The position numbers and the translations under genes are program-made. Shown piece after piece: positions 41,436 to 49,091 of a DNA stretch of 64,000 nucleotides. Within the stretch, counting starts at the first letter, position 1. Each line of letters starts with the position of its first letter. The DNA lies in NCBI RefSeq assembly GCF_026168105.1, contig NZ_LBMW01000009.1:1-64000 (forward strand), read 5' to 3'. The notes below the pieces were generated by a model. It was not told the origin of the DNA. It ran no database searches and worked only from the letters and a program-made list of their open reading frames with translations. The stretch comes from Streptomyces hygroscopicus (GTDB lineage: Bacteria; Actinomycetota; Actinomycetes; Streptomycetales; Streptomycetaceae).

Positions 41436-42743
41436 TCAGTCCTGGAGCCAGTTGCCGTGAAAGCCGTACGGCACCCGGGCGGGCAGGTGGATGGTCGCGA
41501 CCGGGGCGGCGGTGAGGTCACCCGCGTCCAGGACGACCAGATCGCTGCGGTCGGTGGCGGCGTCGTAGACGTACGTCATGAGCCAGCCGGGACCACCGGC
41601 CACGTCGTCGGCCGGAGCGAAGGCCGCCTCGCCGGGCGTGCGGCCGGGGCCGAAGTCGTGTGCGGTCGCGCTCCCGGTGGCCAGCTCGTACCGCACCAGA
41701 GAGTTGCCGCAGGTCACATGCCCGTGCGTGGCGTCGAGGCCGGTCAGCCGGTCGTCGATCCGGGGGAACTCGCCGGGCCGGTCGTCGCACTGCTCCTCGC
41801 GGACCGTGCCGGTCACCGGGTCGATCGTCCACTTCCAGAGCACGGCCTCCTGCCTGTGGTCGACCGTGTCGCCGGTGCGCCGCCACAGCTCCGGGTAGCG
41901 CATGACGTACACGACGACGGTGCCGTCGGGCGCGTCGTAGGCGTTGAGCGGGTGGAACACGTAGCACGGGTCGATGCCGAACCAGCGCACCTCGCCGTAG
42001 GGGTCGTCGCGGCGCAGCACGCCCAGCCGGGCACCGTAGCCGTCGTCCCAGCGGTACGGCATGGTTCCGCCTGCGATGGCGAGCTCGACGTCGAAGACGA
42101 CGGGCAGGTCCATGAAGACGACGTGTGCGGCGGTGAGGTTGAAGTCGTGCAGCATCGTCGGTGCGGGGACGTCGACCGGCCTGCTGATGACCAGTTCTCC
42201 CGCGGCGTCGGCCCGGTGGTAGGTGAGGTGCGGGGCGTCCAGCATCCCGTAGCCGAAGAAGTGCAGCTCTCCGGTGACCGGGCAGGTCTTCGGGTGCGCG
42301 GTCATGGCGCTGTGCAGCCGGCCGCCGAAGTCGTGCGGGCCCTTGGTGTCCAGGTCGCAGGTGAGCTCGTAGGGCAGGGCCGTCTCGACCAGGGCGAGGG
42401 TCCGGCCCGCGTGCCGGATGACGTGGGTGTTGGCCGGTCCGGCGGCGAGGTCGCGGTGGTTGCGCTCGTCGAACATTCGCGCCCCGTCGGTGAAGGAGCG
42501 GGTGCGCACCCAGCGGTTGCGGTACGAGACGGCCCGCCCGTGCTCCAGCCGGACCCCATGGATCATGCCGTCGCCGAAGAACCAGTGCCCGGAGGCGGCG
42601 TCGGCCGGGTTCGGCCCGTTGCGGAGGTACCAGCCGGCCAGCTCCGCCGGGATCCGGCCCGTCACCGGCAGGTCGTACGCGGTGAGTTCATCGGTGACCG
42701 GGGCGTAGTTGCCCGCGAGACGGCGACGGGTCTGCTCGCTCAT
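41436..42743 (-). CDS. carotenoid cleavage oxygenase (RPE65/CCD family)
   Basis: 435 residues, ATG 42743. All four iron-binding histidines are in recognisable blocks: TAHPKTCPVTGELHFFGY, MLHDFNLTAAHVVFMDLP, CYVFHPLNAYD and the C-terminal PYGFHGNWLQD. YLRNGPNPAD and HWFFGDGMIHG mark the N-terminal blade. The enzyme cleaves conjugated double bonds of carotenoids or apocarotenoids to aldehydes. Its ATG overlaps the stop of the membrane-protein gene upstream (42740-42743), so the two are translationally coupled. No carotenoid biosynthesis genes are in the window, so its substrate must come from elsewhere. Confidence 0.93.
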   Translation of the reverse strand: MSEQTRRRLAGNYAPVTDELTAYDLPVTGRIPAELAGWYLRNGPNPADAASGHWFFGDGMIHGVRLEHGRAVSYRNRWVRTRSFTDGARMFDERNHRDLAAGPANTHVIRHAGRTLALVETALPYELTCDLDTKGPHDFGGRLHSAMTAHPKTCPVTGELHFFGYGMLDAPHLTYHRADAAGELVISRPVDVPAPTMLHDFNLTAAHVVFMDLPVVFDVELAIAGGTMPYRWDDGYGARLGVLRRDDPYGEVRWFGIDPCYVFHPLNAYDAPDGTVVVYVMRYPELWRRTGDTVDHRQEAVLWKWTIDPVTGTVREEQCDDRPGEFPRIDDRLTGLDATHGHVTCGNSLVRYELATGSATAHDFGPGRTPGEAAFAPADDVAGGPGWLMTYVYDAATDRSDLVVLDAGDLTAAPVATIHLPARVPYGFHGNWLQD

Positions 42744-43300
42744 CGGGCGGCCTGCCCGGCCTTGGCCTGGACGTGGGCGACGTAGCGGACGGTGAACACC
42801 ATCGGGACGACGAAGCCCGCGACCTGGATGAGCGTGGCGGTGGTCGAATGGGCGTTCCCGGCCTGCGCCACGAAGGCGAGCACGACGGCGGTCAGGGCGA
42901 AGGCAGTGGTCCACGCGGCGGTGATGACGACGTTGGTCCGGATGAACGGCTTCAGCCCCCACATCTCGCGCGGTGTGGTGCGCTTGGCGATGCCCAGCGT
43001 GAACGGTTTGCCGACGGCGAGTGAGACGCCGGCGATGACCGCCAGCGTGCCGGAGGAGAGAGCCGCGGAGTAGTCGTGCACACCCGAGTGCGGATCGGCG
43101 AAGGCGATGACGGTCAGGACGGCGAAGAAGACCGCCGACCCCAGCTCGATGATCAGCGCATCGAGTCCCGTGCCGGCCCGGACCTGCTGGCCGATCACCG
43201 CAATCGCGACCACGAGGGCGGCCAGCGCGCCCCACTGCCAACTGCCGGAGGGCAGGACCGCGAAGACGATCCAGGGGAGGAACGTGCGCAGGTAGGACAT
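42740..43300 (-). CDS. multi-pass membrane protein coupled to carotenoid oxygenase
   Basis: 186 residues from ATG 43300. Five to six hydrophobic segments span most of the chain, with a conserved-looking loop IAKRTTPREMWGLKPFIRTN. I do not recognise the family; the length and helices recall septation-protein-A-like membrane proteins. Being the first gene of the oxygenase unit, it could bind or export the cleavage product. The two TGACATGTCA operators lie 41-80 bp upstream of its start. Confidence 0.8.
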   Translation of the reverse strand: MSYLRTFLPWIVFAVLPSGSWQWGALAALVVAIAVIGQQVRAGTGLDALIIELGSAVFFAVLTVIAFADPHSGVHDYSAALSSGTLAVIAGVSLAVGKPFTLGIAKRTTPREMWGLKPFIRTNVVITAAWTTAFALTAVVLAFVAQAGNAHSTTATLIQVAGFVVPMVFTVRYVAHVQAKAGQAAR

Positions 43301-43341
43301 CTTGGTCTCCGTGTTGGTGTTCCGCACCGGCTTTCTTTCCT

Positions 43342-43351
43342 GACATGTCAA
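43342..43351. promoter_or_regulatory. operator copy 1, TGACATGTCA
   Basis: Perfect 10-bp palindrome in the 102-bp region between the oxygenase operon and the padR-type gene. An identical copy lies 29 bp further on. Confidence 0.7.
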
Positions 43352-43370
43352 AAGTAGAAGGTCGGTAAAT

Positions 43371-43380
43371 GACATGTCAA
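43371..43380. promoter_or_regulatory. operator copy 2, TGACATGTCA
   Basis: Second identical palindrome. Its end is 22 bp before the padR-type ATG at 43403. Two sites three helical turns apart suit binding by two dimers of the adjacent PadR protein. Confidence 0.7.
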
Positions 43381-43402
43381 GGATGGAATGTAGGCTGGAG
43401 AC

Positions 43403-43915
43403 ATGAGCCTTCGACACGCACTGCTCGGCCTCCTCGCGGAGCGGCCCGCCAGCGGCTACGACCTGCTGAAACTGTTCGAGACCTCGCTGGCCAACGTCTG
43501 GCCGGCGACGCAGAGCCAGATCTACACCGAGCTGACCAAGCTGGCAGAGGCCGGACTGATCACGGTGTCGGCCGAGGGGCCGCGGGGGCGCAAGGAGTAC
43601 GCCCTCGCCGACGAGGGCCTGACGGAACTGCGGCACTGGCTGACCGAGACGAAGCCGCAGCGCAACGTCCGCAGTGACATCCTGCTACGGGTGTTCTTCC
43701 TCGGTGTGCTGACGCCGGAGCAGGCGCGAGGCTATCTGACCGAGTTGATCGAGCTGTCCGACCAGGCTCACGAGGACCTGCGCCGGCTCACGGAGTCCAT
43801 CGACTGGGACGACGACAACCTCTCCGTCTACGGCCGGATCGTCCTGGAGTACGGCCTGCGGTTCCACGCGATGCGCCGTGAGTGGGCTCAGTGGGCGGCC
43901 GGTCTCATCAAGTAG
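43403..43915 (+). CDS. PadR-family transcriptional regulator
   Basis: 170 residues, ATG 43403. The winged helix MSLRHALLGLLAERPASGYDLLKLFE...VWPATQSQIYTELTKLAEAGLI is the PadR signature. A C-terminal helical dimerisation domain (about 95-170) follows, as in PadR-s2 proteins. Divergent orientation and the two TGACATGTCA sites suggest that it represses itself and the carotenoid oxygenase operon until a ligand is bound. Confidence 0.92.
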   Translation: MSLRHALLGLLAERPASGYDLLKLFETSLANVWPATQSQIYTELTKLAEAGLITVSAEGPRGRKEYALADEGLTELRHWLTETKPQRNVRSDILLRVFFLGVLTPEQARGYLTELIELSDQAHEDLRRLTESIDWDDDNLSVYGRIVLEYGLRFHAMRREWAQWAAGLIK

Positions 43916-44374
43916 TGACCAGGGACCGCTGCGCAGTGCACACGGCGGCGCCCCGGAAACCGTTACGGGGGCGTCCGGGGCGCTGCGGGCAAGAGCGGGG
44001 TCGGCCGCCGACCGTCTGCTGGATCCAGCTGTGGACGCGGTGAAGGTCAGCGACTGCGCGGGCGGTTACCACGACCGCGGTTTCAAGACGCCCAACCCCC
44101 TGTACCGCAGCCCCTGATCCAACCGCTCGCTGCAACTGGCCACTGACAGACGGCCCCTGGCGGTCCGCCGCTGCCTTCACCGCGCCCCGGCGGTCGTCTG
44201 CTTCTTCCTCGATGCCGTGAACGTGCTGGCAGGGGGCGGCCGTTCGTACCGGCAGGTGCTGTTTGGGTAAAGGATTCGACATCGACAGTTCAATGGTCTT
44301 GTCCTGTGCATGACTCAGTCGATGGGATGCGCAGTGACCACTTTCGTGTAACTCCGGACCACTCAGGGGGATTC
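43916..44374. other. intergenic region, possible decayed sequence
   Basis: 459 bp between the padR-type gene and the second sedolisin gene. Short frames (for example 43878-44117) look partly protein-like, but I could not match any family. It contains the sedolisin promoter and leader. Confidence 0.45.
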
Positions 44375-45763
44375 ATGCGCATAGCCCGTACCGGGCGCCG
44401 CGTCGCGGCTTCCACGGCTGCCACCGCCGCCCTCGTCGTCGCCGCGCTGGCGACCGTTCCGCTGGTCGGCGCCACCACCGCCGCGCCCGCCGCCGTACCG
44501 CACACCAAGGCGGTTCCGGCCATCGCCGGGCACACCCTGGTCCACGGTGTGCCCAGCCCGCTCCCCATCGCGCAGTGCCAGGCCAAGTGGAAGATCGCCT
44601 GCTACAACCCGCTCCAGTACCGCACCGCGTACGACCTCAACGCGCTGTACCGGAAGGGCATCACGGGCAAGGGGCGCACCATCGTCATCGTCGACTCGTT
44701 CGGCTCCCCGACCATCCAGCACGATCTCGACGTCTACAGCAAGCAGTTCGGCCTGCCCAGCACCAAGGTCGACGTGGTCAAGTGGGGCAACGTCCCCGTC
44801 TTCGACCCCAAGAACTCCGACATGACCGGGTGGGCGGGCGAGTCCACCCTGGACGTCGAGATGGCCCACGCGGTGGCACCCGACGCCAAGATCGTCCTGG
44901 TGGAGACGGCGGTCGCCGAGACCGAGGGCACCACCGGTCTCCCGGAGATGATGGACGCCGAGAAGCACCTGATCGACCACGGGGTCGGCGATGTCATCAG
45001 CCAGAGCTTCGGTGCCACCGAGAACACCTTCCCCGGCTTCGACAAGGGCGACTTCTCGAGCATCGGGAAGCTGCGCTACGCCTTCGAGGACGCGAACCGC
45101 AAGCACGTGACCGTCCTCGCCTCCTCCGGTGACGGCGGCGCCACCGACAACACCGCGGACGGCAAGGGCTACTACAAGGAGCGCGTCAACTCCTGGCCCT
45201 CCTCGGACCCGCTGGTCACCTCCATCGGCGGTACCCAGCTGCACCTGAACGACAAGGGCGAGCGCGTCAAGCCGGACAGCGTCTACAACGACAACGGCGC
45301 GGGCGGCGGCGGCCAGTCCCACGTCTTCTCCCGCCCGGCCTTCCAGAACGGCGTGAAGAGCACCGTCGGCGCCCGCCGCGGCACCCCGGATGTGTCGATG
45401 GCCGCCGCGGTCAACGGCGGCGCCTGGATCTACTCCAGCTTCGACCCGACCGCCACCGGCTGGGACGTCAGCGGCGGCACCAGTGAGGCCTGCCCGCTCT
45501 TCTCGGGCATCATCGCCCTCGCCGACCAGGCGGCCGGCCACCGGGTGGGCAACATCAACGAGGCGCTGTACACCCTCTACAAGCGGTCCGCCCACCACGA
45601 CAAGAGCACCGGCATCGTGGACGTCAACGACGGCACCGACAACAGCTACGGCGGCGTCACCGGCTACAAGGCCGTCAACGGCTACGACATGGCCACCGGC
45701 GTGGGCACCGTGGACGCCCTCCGCTTCGTGCCCGCCCTCGCCCGGGCGAGCCGCCGCGGCTGA
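44375..45763 (+). CDS. secreted sedolisin-family (S53) serine protease
   Basis: 462 residues from ATG 44375, with CAGGGGGATTC just before. A signal peptide ends around residue 40. Catalytic residues: AGESTLDVEMAH (Glu156, Asp160), ASSGDGGA (Asp253) and SGGTSEACP (Ser370). Like the other S53 enzyme 6 kb upstream it lacks a full-length propeptide. Unlike that enzyme it ends with the protease domain and has no lectin. It should act in the extracellular medium. A hairpin follows at 45812-45840. Confidence 0.92.
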   Translation: MRIARTGRRVAASTAATAALVVAALATVPLVGATTAAPAAVPHTKAVPAIAGHTLVHGVPSPLPIAQCQAKWKIACYNPLQYRTAYDLNALYRKGITGKGRTIVIVDSFGSPTIQHDLDVYSKQFGLPSTKVDVVKWGNVPVFDPKNSDMTGWAGESTLDVEMAHAVAPDAKIVLVETAVAETEGTTGLPEMMDAEKHLIDHGVGDVISQSFGATENTFPGFDKGDFSSIGKLRYAFEDANRKHVTVLASSGDGGATDNTADGKGYYKERVNSWPSSDPLVTSIGGTQLHLNDKGERVKPDSVYNDNGAGGGGQSHVFSRPAFQNGVKSTVGARRGTPDVSMAAAVNGGAWIYSSFDPTATGWDVSGGTSEACPLFSGIIALADQAAGHRVGNINEALYTLYKRSAHHDKSTGIVDVNDGTDNSYGGVTGYKAVNGYDMATGVGTVDALRFVPALARASRRG

Positions 45764-45811
45764 CGCCACTCCGCTGCAACGGGGTTTTTCCTCCCTGTGA
45801 GTTGCCCCTGA

Positions 45812-45840
45812 GACGGCCCGGGTTCCGCACCCGGGCCGTC
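45812..45840 (+). terminator. hairpin terminator after sedolisin
   Basis: GACGGCCCGGGT (45812-45823) pairs with ACCCGGGCCGTC (45829-45840), 12-bp stem and 5-nt loop. TTTTTC occurs upstream (45785-45789) rather than downstream. Confidence 0.75.
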
Positions 45841-45914
45841 CGCCTGTCCGGCCGCCGATCACCGGGGGGTGCTGCCCTGGGCCCACGCCCCGGCCACGAC
45901 GACTCCGGCCGTTC

Positions 45915-46232
45915 TCACAGGTCCAGGGGTTCTGGGCGGCCGAGCAGTTCCGACGCGGTTTGGAGCGGAGTGGAGGCAGCCGCGGGCACGGCCTCGGGGT
46001 GGTGGGCGTGGCAGGTGAAGCCGAGGCGAATCATGGCCCGGGTGACTTCGCTGCTGGTGAAGTCGCGGCGGTCCTGTCGGGTGATGACTTCGCCCACCTG
46101 TTTGACCGGGTAGCGACGGCGGCCGATGGTCACGGACTCACCCGTGATGAGCTCGGGCGTGACGCCCTGCATGGATGCCAGCACTCCGCTCTTCGTCAGT
46201 TCGAACGGGTACCGGGCGATGACACAGCGCAT
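45915..46232 (-). CDS. SCO5918-family protein
   Basis: 105 residues, ATG 46232 behind TGAGGCAAC. The sequence MRCVIARYPFELTKSGVLASMQGVTPE with GESVTIGRRRYPVKQVGEVITRQDRRDFTSSEVTRAMIRLGF matches the uncharacterised SCO5918 family. In Streptomyces it is regularly found with the CBS-domain protein, the DEAD-box helicase and the cold-shock gene seen here, so a role in cold or RNA stress is likely by context. Confidence 0.85.
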   Translation of the reverse strand: MRCVIARYPFELTKSGVLASMQGVTPELITGESVTIGRRRYPVKQVGEVITRQDRRDFTSSEVTRAMIRLGFTCHAHHPEAVPAAASTPLQTASELLGRPEPLDL

Positions 46233-46369
46233 GTTGCCTCACAGGAGGAAGAACGGGCCGGCTGGAGCGGATGTGGATCAGCGGGGGAGGGCGGAAACGC
46301 GCCCGGGGCCCGGCCGTCCCCGTCGTCCTCGCCGGCGGCGACGGGCCGAGCGCCGGGTGAGCCGCACGG

Positions 46370-46636
46370 TCAGCCGAGGACGTCCCGTAGACGAACTCGG
46401 TCGGTGTACGTGGAGCTGTCGCGGAGAGCGGCCAGCTGGGCCCGGGTGACCAAGCCCGTGGACTGGTCGTCCGCGTCGCACAGGAGCAGAAGGTCGACGC
46501 GGGCACCGGCCATGACGGACAGGGCCACCTCGATGGTCATGTCGTCCCGGACCCGCGGTCCGGAGGCGTCCATGGAGCCGATCAGGGGCATGGGATCGGG
46601 GTGCGCCCGGTGTTGCTGCGACTGGGCCGATGTCAA
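46370..46636 (-). CDS. single CBS-domain protein
   Basis: 88 residues; TTG at 46634-46636 follows CAGGAGGCAGCT, which decides the start. The chain IEVALSVMAGARVDLLLLCDADDQSTGLVTRAQLAALRDSSTYTDRVRLRDVL is one CBS motif. CBS domains usually work in pairs and bind adenine nucleotides, so this protein may dimerise. It lies between the helicase and SCO5918 genes on the same strand. Confidence 0.8.
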   Translation of the reverse strand: MTSAQSQQHRAHPDPMPLIGSMDASGPRVRDDMTIEVALSVMAGARVDLLLLCDADDQSTGLVTRAQLAALRDSSTYTDRVRLRDVLG

Positions 46637-46681
46637 AGCTGCCTCCTGCGGGGATGGGTGAGCTTTCTGATCGCGATGGCC

Positions 46682-48163
46682 CTAGGCTGCCGGGTCGACG
46701 GCGGACTTCCGTCGCACACCGCGGCGCGGAGCTTCGCCGGCGGGCCGGCCCTTCGTGGTGCGGCTGCCGCGGCCTCGGGTCGGAGAGGGAGCGGCGCGGC
46801 GTCGGGCACGTTCCACGACCGGCGCGGTCACGACGACCGGGACGCCGGAAGGAGTTTGGGCACCTGTGATGCGGCTCAGCTCTGCCTCACCCGAACGGAC
46901 CGGGGTGATGCGCGGGGTGATGCCGGCCGAAGCCATCAGCCGACTCATGCCGCGGCGCTGGTCGGGTGTCACCAGGGTCACGACGCTGCCGGACTCGCCG
47001 GCGCGGGCCGTGCGGCCGCCGCGGTGCAGGTAGTCCTTGTGGTCGTTGGGCGGATCCACGTTGACGACCAGGTCGAGGTTGTCGACGTGGATCCCGCGCG
47101 CCGCCACGTTGGTCGCCACCAGCACTGTCACATGACCGCTCTTGAACTGGGCCAGGGTCCGTGTGCGCTGCGGCTGGGACTTGCCTCCGTGCAGGGCCGC
47201 CGCGCGGACCCCGCTGTTCAGCAGGTGCTTGGTCAGCCGGTCCACCGCGTGCTTGGTGTCCAGGAACATGATCACCCGACCGTCTCGGGCCGCGATCTCG
47301 GTGGTTGTCCGATGCTTGTCCGCGTCGTGCACGTGGAGCACGTGGTGCTCCATCGTGGTGACGGCACCCGCCGACGGGTCGACGGAATGGACCACCGGGT
47401 CGGTCAGGTAGCGGCGGACCAGCAGGTCGACGTTGCGGTCCAGGGTTGCGGAGAAGAGCATCCGCTGCCCGTCGGGTCGTACTTGGTCGAGCAGCACCGT
47501 GACCTGGGGCATAAAGCCCATGTCGGCCATCTGGTCGGCCTCGTCCAGGACCGTGATGCCGACATCGTCCAGTCGGCAGTCGCCGCGGTCGATGAGGTCC
47601 TTGAGCCGCCCCGGGGTCGCGACGACGACCTCCGCCCCGGCACGCAGCGCCGCGGCCTGCTTGCCGATCGACGTCCCACCGACCAAGGTGGTCAGCCGCA
47701 GCTTCACGGAACGGGCGTACGGCATGAGCGCGTCGGTGACCTGCTGGGCGAGCTCGCGGGTGGGGACGAGGACGAGGGCGAGCGGCCGCCGTGCCTCGGC
47801 GCGCCGAGGCGCTGTACGGGCCAGCACGGCGAGGCCGAAGGCCAGGGTCTTGCCCGAACCGGTGCGACCACGGCCGAGTACGTCACGGCCGGCGAGGGAG
47901 TTCGGCAGGGTTGCGGCCTGGATGGGGAACGGTACGGTCACGCCCTCGTGGCCGAGCGCGGCGAGCAACTGCCCCGGCATGGCGAGATCGGCGAACGACT
48001 CCGCCACGGGCAACGCGGGCGTGGTCGTCTTCGGCAGCGCGAACTCGCCCTGTGGCGCGGCCGCTCGAGGTCCGTAGCCCTTGTGACGGCGCGGAGCTCC
48101 TGAGCGGTTGGCGGCAGAGCCGCCGAAGCGGTCATATGTGCGGGATGTGCGTGCACGGTTCAT
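46682..48163 (-). CDS. DEAD-box RNA helicase
   Basis: 493 residues from ATG 48163, behind AAGGAAGGTTCCGC. All core motifs are present: FPIQAATLP (Q motif), GRTGSGKT (I), PTRELAQQ (Ia), DEAD (II), SAT (III), TNVAARGIHV (V) and HRGGRTARAG (VI). N- and C-terminal tails are basic (RRRAAPSPTRGRGSRTTKGR), as in cold-induced helicases that unwind structured RNA. It is preceded by the cold-shock gene and its terminator, and is followed by the CBS and SCO5918 genes. Confidence 0.93.
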   Translation of the reverse strand: MNRARTSRTYDRFGGSAANRSGAPRRHKGYGPRAAAPQGEFALPKTTTPALPVAESFADLAMPGQLLAALGHEGVTVPFPIQAATLPNSLAGRDVLGRGRTGSGKTLAFGLAVLARTAPRRAEARRPLALVLVPTRELAQQVTDALMPYARSVKLRLTTLVGGTSIGKQAAALRAGAEVVVATPGRLKDLIDRGDCRLDDVGITVLDEADQMADMGFMPQVTVLLDQVRPDGQRMLFSATLDRNVDLLVRRYLTDPVVHSVDPSAGAVTTMEHHVLHVHDADKHRTTTEIAARDGRVIMFLDTKHAVDRLTKHLLNSGVRAAALHGGKSQPQRTRTLAQFKSGHVTVLVATNVAARGIHVDNLDLVVNVDPPNDHKDYLHRGGRTARAGESGSVVTLVTPDQRRGMSRLMASAGITPRITPVRSGEAELSRITGAQTPSGVPVVVTAPVVERARRRAAPSPTRGRGSRTTKGRPAGEAPRRGVRRKSAVDPAA

Positions 48164-48324
48164 GCGGAACCTTCCTTGATGGGGCACGTACCAAGGAATT
48201 CCCGCAGCAATTGAGCAGCGCAGAGAATCGCGAGAACGAGCCGGAGATGAGGGGGCGGCTGGATGGGCGGAGAACGTATCGCCCGTTCGGCGGAGAATTC
48301 CCTCGAGGCGTCCTGAATGCAGCG

Positions 48325-48360
48325 AGCTGGGGCCCGCACCCCAAGGTGCGGGCCCCAGCT
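48325..48360 (-). terminator. hairpin terminator after cold-shock gene
   Basis: AGCTGGGGCCCGCACC (48325-48340) pairs perfectly with GGTGCGGGCCCCAGCT (48345-48360) around CCAA. It lies 24 bp downstream of the csp stop and separates csp from the helicase. Confidence 0.85.
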
Positions 48361-48384
48361 GCGAAGCAAGCGTCGGTGTCGGCG

Positions 48385-48588
48385 TCAGGCAGGAACGATG
48401 TTCTCGGCCGTCGGGCCCTTCTGGCCCTGCCCGATGTCGAACGTCACCTTCTGGCCCTCCAGCAGTTCGCGGAAGCCCTGGGTGGCGATGTTCGAGTAGT
48501 GGGCGAAGACGTCGGGGCCGCCGCCGTCCTGCGCGATGAAGCCGAAGCCCTTTTCCGCGTTGAACCACTTCACGGTGCCAGTAGCCAT
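48385..48588 (-). CDS. cold-shock protein, CspA family
   Basis: 67 residues, ATG 48588 behind AAGGAGAAACAAA. The OB fold shows RNP1 (KGFGFIAQ) and RNP2 (DVFAHYSNI) motifs. Members bind single-stranded RNA and DNA and melt secondary structures. A hairpin terminates it and another sits in its leader (48615-48639). Being directly upstream of a DEAD-box helicase gene on the same strand strengthens a cold/RNA role. Confidence 0.95.
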   Translation of the reverse strand: MATGTVKWFNAEKGFGFIAQDGGGPDVFAHYSNIATQGFRELLEGQKVTFDIGQGQKGPTAENIVPA

Positions 48589-48614
48589 TTTGTTTCTCCT
48601 TCGGGGACGGTGCT

Positions 48615-48639
48615 CGGAGTTCGCCCTGTGTGAACTCCG
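48615..48639 (-). promoter_or_regulatory. inverted repeat in the csp leader
   Basis: CGGAGTTC (48615-48622) and GAACTCCG (48632-48639) form an 8-bp stem 27-51 nt before the csp start codon. Long structured leaders control csp translation in other bacteria; here only the structure is seen. Confidence 0.45.
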
Positions 48640-49091
48640 GTCGCCGCGATGATCACCCCGTCGGAAAACCTCCAGGCAACCACAACTGCAACTGGCCTCG
48701 ACAGTAGCATGACGTGATCGGCCCTGGGCGGTATGAAAATTCTGTCCGGTCTGGTCGTCCATGGAATATTCAGTGCGCGCCGCGTCGGTTTCTCACGCCG
48801 CGAGCACAGATATTGTTCCGCCCGGACCGCAGTGTTGCCGATGGGCGTTTCCTCCGACGGTGCCCCGAGTCGGTGGTGCGGCCGAATCCGTGCCCGGGCA
48901 GCAGCCCTGGCCCTGGGCCCGGATACCACGCCGGGCGCGGTGGAGCCGGTGCGCGGAAATCGGGGACACCCATCCTCAGCGGCCGTTCCTTCGGGCTCCG
49001 TTACTCGAATCTCGAGGCGTGGGGGAGGCCCGTGTCACGTGCCCCGGAAACGGGAGATCTCAGCGGACCGGGTTACGTGCGAGGTCAAAAA
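48640..49091. other. intergenic region upstream of csp
   Basis: 452 bp holding the csp leader and promoter side and the 3' flank of the large phosphatase gene. The part around 48725-48790 is less GC-rich. No gene was recognised. Confidence 0.5.

Noticed and set aside
43908..44282. 124-codon minus-strand frame in the gap before the second sedolisin gene
   Set aside because: It overlaps the end of the padR-type gene, has no ribosome site and a mixed composition.
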